Assembly: GCA_965277275.1 (NCBI GenBank)
Contig: CBDICG010000002.1
Location: 3,162,001-3,226,000, forward strand
Reading direction: 5' to 3'
Source of the DNA: HLUCCA09 sp965277275
GTDB taxonomy: Bacteria > Pseudomonadota > Alphaproteobacteria > Rhodobacterales > Rhodobacteraceae
DNA: 64,000 nucleotides
The position numbers and the translations under genes were made by a program. This document shows, one piece after another, positions 26,931 to 35,543 of the stretch. A model generated the notes under the pieces. The model did no database searches, was not told the DNA's origin, and worked only from the letters and a program-made list of their open reading frames with translations. Positions within the stretch are counted from its first letter, which is position 1, and each line of letters begins with the position of its first letter.

Positions 26931-27875
26931 TCAAGTATGCGTGATTCGACGGCGGGGGGCGTGTGTCTGGGACTCGGCCTCAAGCAGACGGGCAAAGCCC
27001 TGCGCGCTGGCGTCCGGGATACGCACGGGATCGGGCAGGTCGAGGTGGCCCATCGCCCGGTCGTACCGACTGGTCAGTTCGGTAGTGCCGACAAGCGCGA
27101 GGCGTCGCGGCATTCCTTCGACGGTTCCCCCGCCGAAGAGCCGGACGCCTTCGGCAAGCTCGGCGCCGATGAGGACGCCGGAGAGATAACTCTCGGTGTC
27201 TTCCGCCGGCTCCTGGCCAAGAAGAACGCCGGCACGGGCCTGAAAGAGCGCGGCGAGGGGCGTGCCGCTGCGTGCGGCGTCGAGGCCCCGGAAAAAGGCG
27301 GCATCGTCGAAGCCGGATCCGGCCGCCAGAGCGCCGGCCAACGAGTGGTGCCGGACCAGGTCGAAGATTTCGCCGGTCATCAGCGTGCGGAACCGCTGCA
27401 CGCTTTCCCCTTCCATCACCACCCATTTGGAGTGGGTGCCGGGGGCCAGAACGAGCTGGGTTTCTCCGGGTATGGCTATGCCGGCCAGCTGTACCTCTTC
27501 ACCCCGGATCACATCGGCCGGGGCGCGCTGCGACAGCCCGGGCAGAAACACCAGATCGAGCCCAGCGTGGCGCCGGGGCACGCCGCTCTGGATCAGGTCT
27601 GCCAGGCGCGCGGGCACGGGCAAGTAGGGTGTTTCGAGCCAACCGGCGCGGCTGGTCACCATCCCCGACAGCAGGGCGCGCCCGGCCCGGTCGCGCCAGC
27701 CTTCGGTGATCTGCTCGAACAGCCGTTCGAAGGCGGCCCGGCGGGCGGGGCCGGTGACGCCGTCGAGGGCCTTGAGCCCCTCCGACGTGCGGCGTTCGTC
27801 CCGCACAAGGCCGTCTTCGATCAGCCAGGCGCGCAGATTGGTGCTGCCCCAGTCGATACAAATCGTGGCCGTCAT
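26931..27875 (-). CDS. dgoK: 2-dehydro-3-deoxygalactonokinase
   Basis: 314 residues. The DgoK signature opening IDWGSTNLRAWL, then SGMVTSRAGWLETPYLPVPA and LAPGTHSKWVVMEGESVQRF are all characteristic. It phosphorylates 2-dehydro-3-deoxy-D-galactonate (KDGal) with ATP in the cytoplasm. It overlaps the DapA-like gene by 4 bases and is the last gene of the operon. A dedicated KDPGal aldolase (DgoA) is absent; one of the DapA-like lyases may take that place or act before the kinase. Confidence 0.9.
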   Translation of the reverse strand: MTATICIDWGSTNLRAWLIEDGLVRDERRTSEGLKALDGVTGPARRAAFERLFEQITEGWRDRAGRALLSGMVTSRAGWLETPYLPVPARLADLIQSGVPRRHAGLDLVFLPGLSQRAPADVIRGEEVQLAGIAIPGETQLVLAPGTHSKWVVMEGESVQRFRTLMTGEIFDLVRHHSLAGALAAGSGFDDAAFFRGLDAARSGTPLAALFQARAGVLLGQEPAEDTESYLSGVLIGAELAEGVRLFGGGTVEGMPRRLALVGTTELTSRYDRAMGHLDLPDPVRIPDASAQGFARLLEAESQTHAPRRRITHT

Positions 27876-28789
27876 TCAGCGGCTTCAATCTGCGCCCGGC
27901 TCGCGGCGGCTTCGATGTCCGCGGCAAACCCTTCGATCTGCTTGATGCCAAAGGGTGTGGGCTCCAGAGCAGGTGCGCGTTCGGCGTCGATCTCGATCCC
28001 GGCGCGCCGGGCAAAGAGCCGCTTGCCGTAGCACAGCATCCCCGGCACCGAGCGCGACATGAAGACGATGGCAGGCAGCAGGGCGCGATGGACCTCCAGC
28101 GCTTCGGCCTCGCGTCCCGCGCGCCAGAGGGCGTACATCTTGACCTGCGCATCGAGGAAATCCGGTGCGGGGATGAGGCCCGCCCCGCCGGAGCGCAGAA
28201 GCGCCGGGAACTCGATCCCGCCATGCCCGCCAAAGACGGCAAAGGCGCCGCCGGAGCCGTCGATCACCCGGTCGATGTCGACGGACCACCCCTCGCCCTT
28301 CAGCAGACGGATGTTGGGATGGGCGCGGTGCAAGTCGATCAGCCCCGCAGCGCTGAGCGACACGTCGAGGTTCACGGGGTTGTTCTGCACGGCCACGTCG
28401 ATGCTCAGCGCATCGGCCACCGTGCCGAAAAACCGGATCAGATCGGCCTGCGACGTGCCCTTGATCGGCGGCGGTTGCAGGATCACCCAGTCCGCGCCTG
28501 CCCGTGCGGCCGCGCGGCTGAACGCGATCTGCCCACGAGTCGATGGCTCGGCGACCGTGACGGCGTAGGGCACGCGTCCGCCGATCCGGGCGCCGACCAC
28601 CTCCACCAGATGCAGCCGTTCGGCCACATCCATCTTGTGGACTTCGGTCACCAGCCCCAGCACGGCGATGCCGTGGGCGCCCGCGCTGATGCAATGCTCG
28701 ACCTGGGCGGCCATCGCCGCCTCGTCGAGCGCGCCATCCTCGCCCCAAAAAGCATAGAGGATCGGGTAGATGCCGTGCCAGCCGCTCAT
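27872..28789 (-). CDS. DapA-family (dihydrodipicolinate synthase-like) lyase/aldolase 1
   Basis: 305 residues, a TIM-barrel class I aldolase. The Schiff-base lysine is Lys164 (RLLKGEGW). The Tyr that normally precedes N-x-P in this superfamily is Gln135 here (VQNNPVN), as in the second DapA-like protein of this operon. The opening GIYPILYAFWGEDGALDEAA and GLVTEVHKM replace the usual GTTGE loop. It probably cleaves or dehydrates a 2-keto-3-deoxy sugar acid. The gene overlaps both neighbours by 4 bases. Confidence 0.85.
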   Translation of the reverse strand: MSGWHGIYPILYAFWGEDGALDEAAMAAQVEHCISAGAHGIAVLGLVTEVHKMDVAERLHLVEVVGARIGGRVPYAVTVAEPSTRGQIAFSRAAARAGADWVILQPPPIKGTSQADLIRFFGTVADALSIDVAVQNNPVNLDVSLSAAGLIDLHRAHPNIRLLKGEGWSVDIDRVIDGSGGAFAVFGGHGGIEFPALLRSGGAGLIPAPDFLDAQVKMYALWRAGREAEALEVHRALLPAIVFMSRSVPGMLCYGKRLFARRAGIEIDAERAPALEPTPFGIKQIEGFAADIEAAASRAQIEAAE

Positions 28790-29973
28790 CCCAGCCCCCG
28801 CACATGGGCCAGCAGCGCATCGCTCGGCTCCACCCCCAGGCCGGGGCCGGTGGGCACGGTGTAGTGGCCCTCAGCGCAGGCCATGTCGCCGGTGGTGAAG
28901 GCGAGGTTCCGGTCAAAGATCGAGTGCTGATATTCGTGGTAGGGCACGCGTTGCAGGGCAGCCGTGGCCTGCAGGCTGGCGGCCATGAAGAGGCCCATCG
29001 AGATCGAGGCATGGGGGATCAGGCGCGCATGAAACGTCTGAGCCAGCTGCCCGATCCGCGCGAACTGGGTAATGCCCGTGTGCCCGATCTCGGGCTGAAG
29101 GATGCCGCAAGTAGCCGCCGTCAGGCGCGGGCGCACTTCGTAGACCGTGCGCCATTCCTCCCCCAGCGCCAGCGGCACGCCGATGCCGCGCGCGACGCGG
29201 GCCTGCCCTTCGATGTCCTCGGGCTGGCAGGGCGCTTCGGCGAAATAGAGGTTGTGTGGCTCCAGCCGGCGGATCACGCGGATCGCCTCGGCGGCCTCGA
29301 ACTTCCAGTGCAGATCGACCATCAGGTCGACCTCTGGCCCCACCGCCTCGCGCAGGGCGGCCATCTCGGCGACGATCCCTTCGTCGGACATGGCGGCGGC
29401 AAACTTGATCGCGCGATAACCCTTGGCGACCCACTCGACGGCCATGTCGCAGCGTTCCTGCAGCGTGGCGCGGGGCAGGCCGGAGACATAGGCCGGAAGC
29501 GTGTCGGACCGCCGCCCGCCCAGAAGCTGCGAGATCGAGAGGCCGGTGCGGCGGCCAAAGAGATCCCATACCGCGATATCGACGCCCGCCAGCGCATCGA
29601 CGTAGTAGCCCCCGAAGAACCCGCGCACGCGCATCAGGTCATAGAGATCCTCCCAGATGACCGCCGCCTCGGAGGGGCAGCGCCCCACGATCACCGGCGC
29701 CAGCAAGTTGTCGATGATCGCGCACACGGCCTCTGGCGCGGCGATGCCGTAGGTCTCCCCCCACGCCGCCTCGCCGCTCTCGCCGGTGATGCGCACCAGC
29801 ACCGACATGTCGCTGTCCGGATAGATCGAGCGGTTGCCCTTGCGGATCAGGTAACCCTTGTCGTTGACGAACTCGCCGTCGCGCAGCGGGCCGAGATAGG
29901 GCACGTCGCGCGGGATGCGCACGATAAAGGTCTCGACCTTGGCAATGCGATCAACGGGGACGGTCTGGTTCAC
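28786..29973 (-). CDS. Enolase-superfamily (mandelate racemase type) sugar acid dehydratase
   Basis: 395 residues. The start is GTG at 29973, in a GTGA overlap with the upstream gene; the frame is open much further upstream but that is out-of-frame read-through of the DapA-like gene. Catalytic Lys190 is in RAIKFAA, metal ligands are Asp220 (DLHWKF), Glu246 (EAPC) and Glu272 (GEEW), and a His sits at 298 (IGHTG). This pattern fits acid-sugar dehydratases of the MR group. Expected role: dehydration of a hexonate to a 2-keto-3-deoxy acid. The exact sugar is not determined. Confidence 0.85.
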   Translation of the reverse strand: MNQTVPVDRIAKVETFIVRIPRDVPYLGPLRDGEFVNDKGYLIRKGNRSIYPDSDMSVLVRITGESGEAAWGETYGIAAPEAVCAIIDNLLAPVIVGRCPSEAAVIWEDLYDLMRVRGFFGGYYVDALAGVDIAVWDLFGRRTGLSISQLLGGRRSDTLPAYVSGLPRATLQERCDMAVEWVAKGYRAIKFAAAMSDEGIVAEMAALREAVGPEVDLMVDLHWKFEAAEAIRVIRRLEPHNLYFAEAPCQPEDIEGQARVARGIGVPLALGEEWRTVYEVRPRLTAATCGILQPEIGHTGITQFARIGQLAQTFHARLIPHASISMGLFMAASLQATAALQRVPYHEYQHSIFDRNLAFTTGDMACAEGHYTVPTGPGLGVEPSDALLAHVRGLG

Positions 29974-30887
29974 TCGGCGGCCTTTCTGGGGGTCAGGGGG
30001 TGGTCTGTCAGCTCTGGCGCGATCTGTGCGAGCAGCGCCGTCAGCTCGGCCCGGTCGCCTTCGTCCATCCGGGGGCCGGCGCCCCGCACATGGGTCGAGG
30101 TGATCACGCCGCGACGGCGCAGAACCTCCTTGGTCATGTCCATTCGGAAGATCGCCTGAAAGCTCAGCAGCGGCATCGACACCATGAAAAGCCGCCGCGC
30201 CTCGGCCTCGTCGCCCGCGCGCCAGGCGCGGACGAGGCGCACATGCACGTCCGCGAGCTCTGAGGCGGGCAGGGTGCCGAGCGCGCCGCGCGCCAGCTCG
30301 TCGGTGATGTAGCGCCCGCCCGCGCCGCCGAACACGCCGTGGATCGCATCGCCCGCCGCCTGCGCGATCCGGCTCAGGTGCTGGCCGCAGGGCATCGTCT
30401 CTTCCTTGACGTAGTCGACGCCTTGGGTGGCCGCGAGGCGCGCCACATCCTCGGGCGCCAAGCCCGCGCCGATGGGAATGGGGGCGTTTTGCAGCATCAC
30501 GGGGATCGCGGCGTGCGCTGTCACCTCGACGAAGAACGCGCGCTGCGCGTCGAGCCCGTTCAGCCCGCCCGGCGCCATGACCATCGCGGCGCAAGCCCCC
30601 GCCTTTTCGCCCTCCGCGATGTGGTGTGCGACCTCCTGCGCTGTGGCCGCCGAGGCGCCGACGATGAAGGGCACGCGGCCCCCGAGCCTCTGGCCCAGGC
30701 GGGCCACCAGCGCGCCGCGCTCCTCACCGCTCAGCGTATCGACCTCGGAGGCTACGCCGGGGAACACCACTCCGTCGACGCCGACCGAGAGGCAAAACTC
30801 CACCACGTTGTCGAAATCGGCCTCGTCGACCGCGCCATCGCCCTGAAACGGCGTACAGAGGACGGGGAACACACCGCGCAGGGTCAT
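29970..30887 (-). CDS. DapA-family lyase/aldolase 2
   Basis: 305 residues; ATG at 30887 in an ATGA overlap with the permease gene. It begins MTLRGVFPVLCTPFQGDGAV, typical of the family. The Schiff-base lysine is Lys161 (DYVKEET). Gln133 (MLQNAP) stands where Tyr is usual. It is clearly divergent from the other DapA-like protein, so the two probably catalyse different steps, such as a dehydration and an aldol cleavage. Confidence 0.87.
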   Translation of the reverse strand: MTLRGVFPVLCTPFQGDGAVDEADFDNVVEFCLSVGVDGVVFPGVASEVDTLSGEERGALVARLGQRLGGRVPFIVGASAATAQEVAHHIAEGEKAGACAAMVMAPGGLNGLDAQRAFFVEVTAHAAIPVMLQNAPIPIGAGLAPEDVARLAATQGVDYVKEETMPCGQHLSRIAQAAGDAIHGVFGGAGGRYITDELARGALGTLPASELADVHVRLVRAWRAGDEAEARRLFMVSMPLLSFQAIFRMDMTKEVLRRRGVITSTHVRGAGPRMDEGDRAELTALLAQIAPELTDHPLTPRKAAE

Positions 30888-31720
30888 TTCACCGCCCCCG
30901 CCGTAACGCCTTCGATAAAGAAGCGCTGCAGCGCCATGAAGGCCACGATCACCGGGATCGAAGCGAGGATCGAGGCCGCCATCGCGCCGCCCCAGTCCGA
31001 ATGGCTGTCGTTGAGGTAGGTCAGCAGGATGCCGGGGCCGATGGTGCGCTTGTCCTCGCTGACGATGAGGGTCAGCGAATAAAGCAGGTCGTTCCAGCTC
31101 CACATGAAGGAATAGAGAAAGACAGTGACGATGGGCGCGACCGAGATCGGCAAAACGATGGTGTGAAAGATCCGCAGGTCGGAGGCGCCATCGGCACGGG
31201 CGGCGTCGATCAGCTCGTTCGGGACCTGGCTGAAATAGCTGTAGAGCATGTAGGTCGCCACCGGCAGCGCGAACACGATGTAGGAGATCATAAGCCCGCC
31301 GCGCGTGTCGAGCAGGCCCCAATTGGTGAAGGTCGGGTAGAGCGTGATCAGCAGCAGGCCAAAGGGAAACATCTGCGCCGACAGCATGAAGAGCATCACC
31401 GGCCGCCGCCCGAAATAGCGATACTTGGCAAAGGAATAGCCCGCATAAACCGCCATCGTGCAGTTGATCACCGCCGAGCCGAGCGAGACGAACAGCGTAT
31501 TGCCCAGTTGCAGCAAAAGCCCCCCGTCGCTGAGCGCATAGGAGAAATGCTCGAACGAGATGTCGTGCGGGTAGAGCGTGGGGGTGATAAGGTAGAGCTC
31601 TGCATTGCTTTTGAGCGACGAGATCACCAGCCAGTAGATCGGAAAGAACAGGAAGAACCCGATCAGCGCGGCGGTCAGGCCAAAGCCGATCTTGGCCTGG
31701 GTTGAGGAGAGATCCAGCAT
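30884..31720 (-). CDS. Sugar ABC transporter permease, MalG type
   Basis: 278 residues. The start at 31720 (MLDLSSTQAKIGFGLTAALI) shares one base with the MalF-type stop (TGATG). Six membrane helices are expected. The EAA loop is ELIDAARADGASDLRIFHTI, and the C-terminus FIEGVTAGAVK is the classic MalG ending. Confidence 0.93.
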   Translation of the reverse strand: MLDLSSTQAKIGFGLTAALIGFFLFFPIYWLVISSLKSNAELYLITPTLYPHDISFEHFSYALSDGGLLLQLGNTLFVSLGSAVINCTMAVYAGYSFAKYRYFGRRPVMLFMLSAQMFPFGLLLITLYPTFTNWGLLDTRGGLMISYIVFALPVATYMLYSYFSQVPNELIDAARADGASDLRIFHTIVLPISVAPIVTVFLYSFMWSWNDLLYSLTLIVSEDKRTIGPGILLTYLNDSHSDWGGAMAASILASIPVIVAFMALQRFFIEGVTAGAVK

Positions 31721-32661
31721 CACTCCGTCCCCCGCATCAGCTCGCGCAGGTAGAAATAGGCGGGCGGCATGATTGTGGCGACCCACACGACGCCGACGGT
31801 CGCCGCCATGCCGATATCCCATTGCTCGAACGCGCGGCGGTAAACCTCGATCGAGAGCACCGTCGTGGCGCGCACCGGCCCGCCCCCTGTCAGCGCCCAG
31901 ATCGTATCGAAATGCTGGAGGTTGCCGACCATGCCCAGCACGACCGTCACCATGATGACCGGTCGCAGATGCGGCAGCACATGGTGCGTCAGGATCTGCC
32001 AATTGCCCGCGCCATCGACGCGGGCGGCCTCCATCTGTTCGCGGTCCATGCTCTGCAACCCGGCGATGAAGAACGCCATGAAGAGCGGCACCGACAGCCA
32101 GACCTTGGCGATCACCACCGCCGCCATCGCGCCCGCTGGCGTCGAAAGGTAGGCCTGCGGCAGGTCGATCAGCCCCAGTTCCAGCGCCAGCGCATTCAGC
32201 AGCCCGAAGCGGGAGTTGAAGATCCACCCCCAGATGAACGCCGCAACAATCGCGGGCATTACCCAGGGCATCAGCGACAGCCCGCGCAGCACGGTGCGCC
32301 CCGGAAACGGGTGGTTGAGGATCAGCGCCCAGCCCAGGCCGAGCGCTATGGAAAAGAACGTGGCGAGACCGACGAACACGATTGTCGTCAGGAAGGATGA
32401 GATGATTGCCTCGTCGGTCAGCACGGCGACGAAATTGTCGAGACCGGTCCATTCGGGCTCGGACATCTCGATGGTGAATTCATAGAGCGACAGGCCAAGC
32501 GCTTCGAGGAATGGAAAGAGCACGACCAGACCGAAGGCCGCCAGCGCGGGTACCAGCAGCATCACCCCAAAGCGCTGTTCGCCGGCCTTCAGGCCACCGC
32601 GACGTGCGTCAGGCGAAACGCGCGGCGCGCGCGCGGTGTCTGGATCGGACGTGATTGTCAT
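31720..32661 (-). CDS. Sugar ABC transporter permease, MalF type
   Basis: 313 residues, six predicted membrane segments starting MLLVPALAAFGLVVLFPFLE. The EAA loop region is MEAARVDGAGNWQILTHHVL. It pairs with the MalG-type permease. The start ATG at 32661 is the first in frame after a charged stretch. Confidence 0.93.
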   Translation of the reverse strand: MTITSDPDTARAPRVSPDARRGGLKAGEQRFGVMLLVPALAAFGLVVLFPFLEALGLSLYEFTIEMSEPEWTGLDNFVAVLTDEAIISSFLTTIVFVGLATFFSIALGLGWALILNHPFPGRTVLRGLSLMPWVMPAIVAAFIWGWIFNSRFGLLNALALELGLIDLPQAYLSTPAGAMAAVVIAKVWLSVPLFMAFFIAGLQSMDREQMEAARVDGAGNWQILTHHVLPHLRPVIMVTVVLGMVGNLQHFDTIWALTGGGPVRATTVLSIEVYRRAFEQWDIGMAATVGVVWVATIMPPAYFYLRELMRGTE

Positions 32662-32690
32662 GGATCAACCAATCGCGGGCGTTTCGATGT

Positions 32691-32723
32691 GCCCGCCCCC
32701 GGCACGGATGGCCGGGAGCGGGC
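32691..32723 (-). terminator. Intercistronic hairpin after the sugar-binding-protein gene
   Basis: GCCCGC-C-CCCGGC pairs with GCCGGG-A-GCGGGC around a 7-base loop, 17-49 bases after the binding-protein stop and before the permease start. It probably adjusts the ratio of binding protein to permease. Confidence 0.65.
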
Positions 32724-32739
32724 GTCCGCAGGGAGGACG

Positions 32740-34008
32740 CTATTCGGCCAGCGCTTCTTCGAGGCGGGCCTGAAGGTCGTCGGCGGCTTCCTGCGCGGTT
32801 TTCTGGCCGAGCAAGGCCGATTGCACCTCTTCACCGATCATGTCCGACACGGCGCCGCCGTTGGACAGCGGCGCGATGGGATTGGGGCGCGGGGCGACGG
32901 CGGCCTCGGCCCAGGCGGTCAGGTAGCCGTCGGATTTCACCTGGTCGGACGCGAGCGCCGACGTGGTGGGGGGCAGCGCGCCGCCGCCCAGGGCAAAGTC
33001 GATGAGAACTTCGTCCGACAGCGTGTTCATCAGAAAGCCCGCGGCGGGGCTGTCGGCGCTGGCGTTATCCTCGTTGAACATCACCAGAACGTGGCCCCAC
33101 TGGATCGCGGCGGGGGTGCCGCCGGCTTCCAGCGTCGGGGTCTCGATGGGCATGACGTTGACGACATAGGCCGCGCCCTGACCCGAGAAATCCTCGGCAA
33201 AGCGCTTCGCACTGGGCGCGTCGAAGTAGAAGGCCGTGGCCTCCTGCCCGAAGAGGCGGCGCGCATCGGGGCGGTCGATCTCGGGGGCCGAGAGCCGCTC
33301 GTTGACGAGCATGACCATGAATTCGAGCGCGGCAACGCCTTCGGGCGAATTCACATCCGGGGTGCCATCGGGGCCGATCACGTCGGCACCAAAGGTCCAG
33401 GCCCAGATCAGGTAATCGAGCAGGATCGAGGCGTTGTTCTTGGTGGCAAGGCCGTAGGGGACGGAGTTCGGCACCGTGTCGCGGACCTGCCCTAGCGCTG
33501 CGACGAACTCCTCCACCGTTTCGGGCACGGCGTCGATCCCGGCGGCTTCCAGCACCTTGCGGTTGGCGACCATCCCGATGGTGCCCGCGATCCACGGCAC
33601 ACCGACCTGCTTGCCGTCGACCTGGCCCATGGCGAGGAAGCCGGGGGGGAATTTCTCCGCCAGCGCGTCGGCGCCGAAGACGTCATTCAGATCCTGGATC
33701 TGGTCGATATTGGCGATGGTGGGCAGGAAACGGCCCTGCACCTGCATGATGTCGGGCAGCGTGTTGGTGCGGGCGCGCAGGAAGGCGTTCTTGTTGATAT
33801 CGCTCCACGCATAGCCGATAGGCTCGACACTGTTGCCGGAGGCCTCGGCATAGTGATCCATCAACTTCTGAATGCGGTCGCGCCCCGAATCCTCGCTGTA
33901 GGTCCAGCCCATGAACTCGACCTCCTCGGCCTGCGCCGGGCCGTGTGCCGGAATGGCGAGTGCGGTGGCCAACAGCCCTGAGACAAGTGTCCTGTGGAAC
34001 AGTTTCAT
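32740..34008 (-). CDS. Periplasmic sugar-binding protein (SBP_bac_1)
   Basis: 422 residues. The signal peptide MKLFHRTLVSGLLATALAIP ends at PAQAEE. The mature part starts VEFMGWTYSEDSGRDRIQKL and has the family pattern DIMQVQGRFLPTIANIDQIQ and VPWIAGTIGMVANRKVLEAA. It delivers a mono- or oligosaccharide to the MalFG-type permeases. It is the first gene of the downstream half of the locus, behind two TGGAAC palindromes. Confidence 0.92.
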   Translation of the reverse strand: MKLFHRTLVSGLLATALAIPAHGPAQAEEVEFMGWTYSEDSGRDRIQKLMDHYAEASGNSVEPIGYAWSDINKNAFLRARTNTLPDIMQVQGRFLPTIANIDQIQDLNDVFGADALAEKFPPGFLAMGQVDGKQVGVPWIAGTIGMVANRKVLEAAGIDAVPETVEEFVAALGQVRDTVPNSVPYGLATKNNASILLDYLIWAWTFGADVIGPDGTPDVNSPEGVAALEFMVMLVNERLSAPEIDRPDARRLFGQEATAFYFDAPSAKRFAEDFSGQGAAYVVNVMPIETPTLEAGGTPAAIQWGHVLVMFNEDNASADSPAAGFLMNTLSDEVLIDFALGGGALPPTTSALASDQVKSDGYLTAWAEAAVAPRPNPIAPLSNGGAVSDMIGEEVQSALLGQKTAQEAADDLQARLEEALAE

Positions 34009-34047
34009 CTGGATCTCCTCCCTATGCGTCCTGGTCTGTCGATATTA

Positions 34048-34064
34048 TTGGAACGCGGTTTCAA
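34048..34064. promoter_or_regulatory. IclR-type operator TTGGAAC-GCG-GTTTCAA
   Basis: Near-perfect palindrome (7-bp arms, one mismatch) 40 bases upstream of the sugar-binding-protein start. It matches the site beside the IclR-lactonase fusion gene at 39214-39230. Confidence 0.65.
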
Positions 34065-34103
34065 CTTTTTCTTAGACCGAAAACCGCCTGCGGGCAAGGA
34101 TTC

Positions 34104-34118
34104 TGGAACAGAGTTTCA
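34104..34118. promoter_or_regulatory. Second IclR-type operator TGGAAC-AGA-GTTTCA
   Basis: The same palindrome pattern, 54 bp from the first site, overlapping the last codon of the sulfatase gene. Paired sites before the binding-protein gene suggest cooperative binding and a separate promoter for the transporter half. Confidence 0.55.
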
Positions 34119-35543
34119 TATTTGGCGTGCGGGGTAGGGGCGCGCCCAGCCGCGCTGGTAAAACGCATGGTCCGGAGCGGCCTGCGCCTCGGCCACGCGC
34201 TTGTCGGCGTGGGCGCCGCCCAGCCCGTGCAAGAGCGCTCTCGTCATCGCCGCATCGAGGCGGGCGCGGATATCGGGACGTTTGGCGATGCAATCGGCCT
34301 GCTCGCCGGGATCGCGCTCCAGATCGTAGAGCGCTTCGGCGCCGTTCTGGTAGCGTACGAGCTTCCATCCCCGCGCGCGGGCCATCGTGCCATGGATCGT
34401 GGCACCGACGATCACGCGGTCGTCGCGCGCGGTGCCGAGGGGAGTTCCTTCGGCGTGGGGCGGGGCACGGAGCCCCGCCCAGTTCAGAAAGCTGGGGTAG
34501 AGATCGAGCAGGGACACCGGGGTCTCGCTCACGCCAGCCTTGCCGTTGCGAAACTCCGCCACGATCAGCGGAACGCGCACGGACGGCTCGTGGAAATACG
34601 TCTTTCCAACCAGGCCGAAGTCGCCCAAGTAGTCCCCGTGGTCCGACGCGAAGACGACAATGGTGTTGTCCAGCCGCCCACAGTCGCTCAGCGCATCGAG
34701 GATCGCGCCGACATCCGCATCGAGCCGTTCCACTGACGCGGCGTAGTGATGGCGTATCCGCCGGATCTGATCCGTGTTCAGGTGTTCGTAGTCCAGATCT
34801 GCCCAGCTCCGCTTGTAAGAGGCAACGAACGCCGCACGGTGTGTGTCGCTCTCAACGGTCGCGGGCAAGGGGCTTGGCAAAGTGGCGGGGTCGATCCCGG
34901 TCAGTGCCTCTTCCGGCGGATCGTAGGGGCAGTGCGGGCCGGGAAAGCCGACCATCATGGCCAGAGGCCTATCTGTTGGAAAGGCGCGAATGGCATCCAC
35001 CGTCTGCCCTGCGACCCAGCGATCGGGCTGCAGCGCGTCGGGCAGATCGTTGAAAGACGCCCCCATCCAGTCGGCGTACCGACGTTGGTCGCGCCCGTGC
35101 AATCGCGCATGGCCCGCCGAGCGTAGCGCATCCGCATAGTCGTCGGCGATGTGGATATGGCGCTTGTCCTCGGCGATCACGCGCTGCGCGAAGCCTTCGG
35201 AGATGTCCCAGGGGTAGAAGTGCATCTTGCCGATGGCGGAGGTCAGGTAACCCGCCACGCTGAGAAGCTCAGGCCAGCTTTGCACACCCATATCGGCGCG
35301 GTCGGGCCGGGGCCAATGCAGGTTGTCGAGCACACCGTGCGCGACGGCGCTTTGTCCGGTTAGCATGGACGCGCGCGCGGGCACGCAGATCGGCGATGGC
35401 GAGATGCAGGTGGTGTGGCGCGTGCCCTGCGCCGCAAGCGCATCGATCCGGGGCGTGCGCAGGAAACGCGCGCCGTAACAGCCCAGGAAATCCGGGCGCA
35501 GCTGGTCGGGCATGAGGAAGACGATGTTCGGCGGTGCGCTCAC
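34116..35543 (-). CDS. Type I sulfatase (formylglycine-dependent)
   Basis: 475 residues. The N-terminus NIVFLMPDQLRPDFLGCYGA and the signature C53-V-P-A-R-A-S-M-L-T-G define a type I sulfatase with Cys53 as formylglycine precursor. Other expected elements are ASDHGDYLGDFGLVGKT and a D/N metal site (MPDQ). No signal peptide is present, so it acts in the cytoplasm on an imported sulfated compound. No formylglycine-generating enzyme gene is in the window. It overlaps the SDR gene by 4 bases. Choline-sulfatase-like or aryl substrates are alternatives, but the context points to a sulfated sugar. Confidence 0.92.
   Translation of the reverse strand: MSAPPNIVFLMPDQLRPDFLGCYGARFLRTPRIDALAAQGTRHTTCISPSPICVPARASMLTGQSAVAHGVLDNLHWPRPDRADMGVQSWPELLSVAGYLTSAIGKMHFYPWDISEGFAQRVIAEDKRHIHIADDYADALRSAGHARLHGRDQRRYADWMGASFNDLPDALQPDRWVAGQTVDAIRAFPTDRPLAMMVGFPGPHCPYDPPEEALTGIDPATLPSPLPATVESDTHRAAFVASYKRSWADLDYEHLNTDQIRRIRHHYAASVERLDADVGAILDALSDCGRLDNTIVVFASDHGDYLGDFGLVGKTYFHEPSVRVPLIVAEFRNGKAGVSETPVSLLDLYPSFLNWAGLRAPPHAEGTPLGTARDDRVIVGATIHGTMARARGWKLVRYQNGAEALYDLERDPGEQADCIAKRPDIRARLDAAMTRALLHGLGGAHADKRVAEAQAAPDHAFYQRGWARPYPARQI

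Noticed and set aside
28804..30159. 451-codon plus-strand open frame
   Set aside because: Antisense to the enolase and DapA-like genes; a GC-rich shadow.
29974..30594. N-terminal extension of the enolase-type gene
   Set aside because: The open frame upstream of GTG 29973 lies wholly inside the DapA-like gene in another frame; the GTGA overlap is the natural start.
30888..31322. N-terminal extension of the second DapA-like gene
   Set aside because: Read-through of the MalG-type gene in another frame; the family start MTLRGVFPVL is at 30887.
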